Shown here: one piece after another, positions 20,759-21,168 of the stretch | How the letters are laid out: each line of letters starts with the position of its first letter | Position numbering within the stretch: position 1 is the stretch's first letter | Source of the DNA: an uncultured Clostridia bacterium | Lineage (GTDB): Bacteria > Bacillota > Clostridia > Peptostreptococcales > Anaerovoracaceae | Direction: 5' to 3' | Assembly (NCBI GenBank): GCA_934255545.1 | Contig: CAKQOE010000040.1 | Location: forward strand, 1-21,168 | DNA length: 21,168 bases | The notes under the pieces: generated by a model | Seen by the model: only the letters and a program-made list of their open reading frames with translations | Told to the model about the DNA's origin: nothing | Database searches by the model: none | Program-made: the position numbers and the translations under genes

Positions 20759-20853
20759 TCATTCGGCTGAAGTAGTTGTATTTAAATTTAATAATTGAGC
20801 TTATAAACGGTACAGAGTGCTTTGACATTTTGTATCGTTTTTTATTTTACAAT

Positions 20854-21168
20854 AACGTATACGTTTTTGTAACTTTTATTATTGTGAAACTGCTGATGCT
20901 GGTGGCTGATATACGGATAAGCGGAGCTCGGAGCAGAATGGATATGCTTCCAGATTATTTTGAAGTAGCCGCAACGTCAAAAATATGTCTGAGCGGAACG
21001 CGCGGAAGCGCATAAAATGGTTGAATTTTCACCGAAAATTCATTCCCTGCCGCGAGTTATTTTTGACAAAAACTGCTTCAAAATAATCTGCTAGAAGCAT
21101 CCCATTCTGCGACGCGGAGCGTTCCGTATATCAGCCGCCGGCATCGGCGTCCCCGTATTACAAAAACG
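20854..21168 (+). mobile_element. MITE-like long inverted-repeat element, right end cut by the window edge
   Basis: The sequence folds back on itself around a centre at about 21032 (GAATTTTC-ACC-GAAAATTC, 21023-21041). Arms share CGTTTTTGTAA at the outer ends, GGCTGATATACGGA (near 20904-20917 and its complement near 21124-21137), GCAGAATGG, and AGATTATTTTGAAG with its complement. The arms are imperfect and differ in length by about 25 bases. No transposase is encoded; open frames inside look like chance. The same arm occurs inverted at 1-73. A non-autonomous element moved by a transposase elsewhere would fit, and so would a transcribed long-hairpin repeat. The gap 20759-20853 is AT-rich with nothing else seen. 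Confidence 0.65.

Noticed and set aside
20776..21015. Open frame of 79 codons spanning the inverted-repeat element.
   Set aside because: It runs into the palindromic element, has no ribosome binding site and no recognisable protein features.

Overview
The window reads as chromosomal DNA of a Bacillota bacterium, most likely class Clostridia. The evidence is the gene content and order (tmcAL/ackA/rpmF, SDR/cinA/recA, rplU/rpmA/obgE, dgt/dnaG/rpoD/trmK/nif3), the strong AGGAGG ribosome binding sites, TTGACA-17-TATAAT promoters and a LexA box of the Bacillus/Clostridium type. Every gene I can support is on the + strand. Highly expressed genes (ackA, rplU, rpmA, amt) favour ATC and GCT codons, while tmcAL, cinA, dgt and dnaG favour ATA. 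I read this as expression-linked codon bias, not transfer. A family-level assignment is not safe from this sequence alone.

Layout. 1-194: the end of a long inverted-repeat (MITE-like) element and the tmcAL promoter. 195-3165: tmcAL (tRNA-Met ac4C synthesis), ackA with its own promoter, and rpmF with its own promoter, without the usual yceD gene. 3212-5601: a small membrane protein, an SDR that looks like the EF-P 5-aminopentanone reductase YmfI, and cinA. 5602-7169: recA with two candidate promoters and a LexA box. 7235-9521: rplU behind a structured leader, rpmA without a prp gene and without the L27 N-terminal extension, then obgE. 9532-11709: an ammonium transporter fused to a PII domain, behind a leader that begins with a promoter running straight into a terminator hairpin. 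11710-13760: a decayed prophage patch with two small phage-like ORFs, a phi-LC3-type holin and an M15 endolysin. 13886-19879: dgt behind a candidate three-way-junction leader, then dnaG, rpoD, trmK and nif3. 19961-20347: RNase P RNA (class A). 20396-20758: a small coiled-coil acidic protein. 20854-21168: a second MITE-like element, inverted relative to the one at position 1.

The genes are mostly core information processing (translation, replication, recombination, sigma factor, tRNA modification, RNase P) plus acetate and ammonium metabolism. The most unusual layer is non-coding. Six 16-base hairpins with a 6-bp stem and an invariant CG-GTGA-CG core (either orientation), plus one degenerate copy, are scattered through the intergenic regions and the 3' end of tmcAL. 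Their stems differ in sequence but stay paired. Several sit inside larger structures, of which the leader of dgt is the best candidate for a new regulatory RNA. All structure calls were made by eye, without folding software or database searches.
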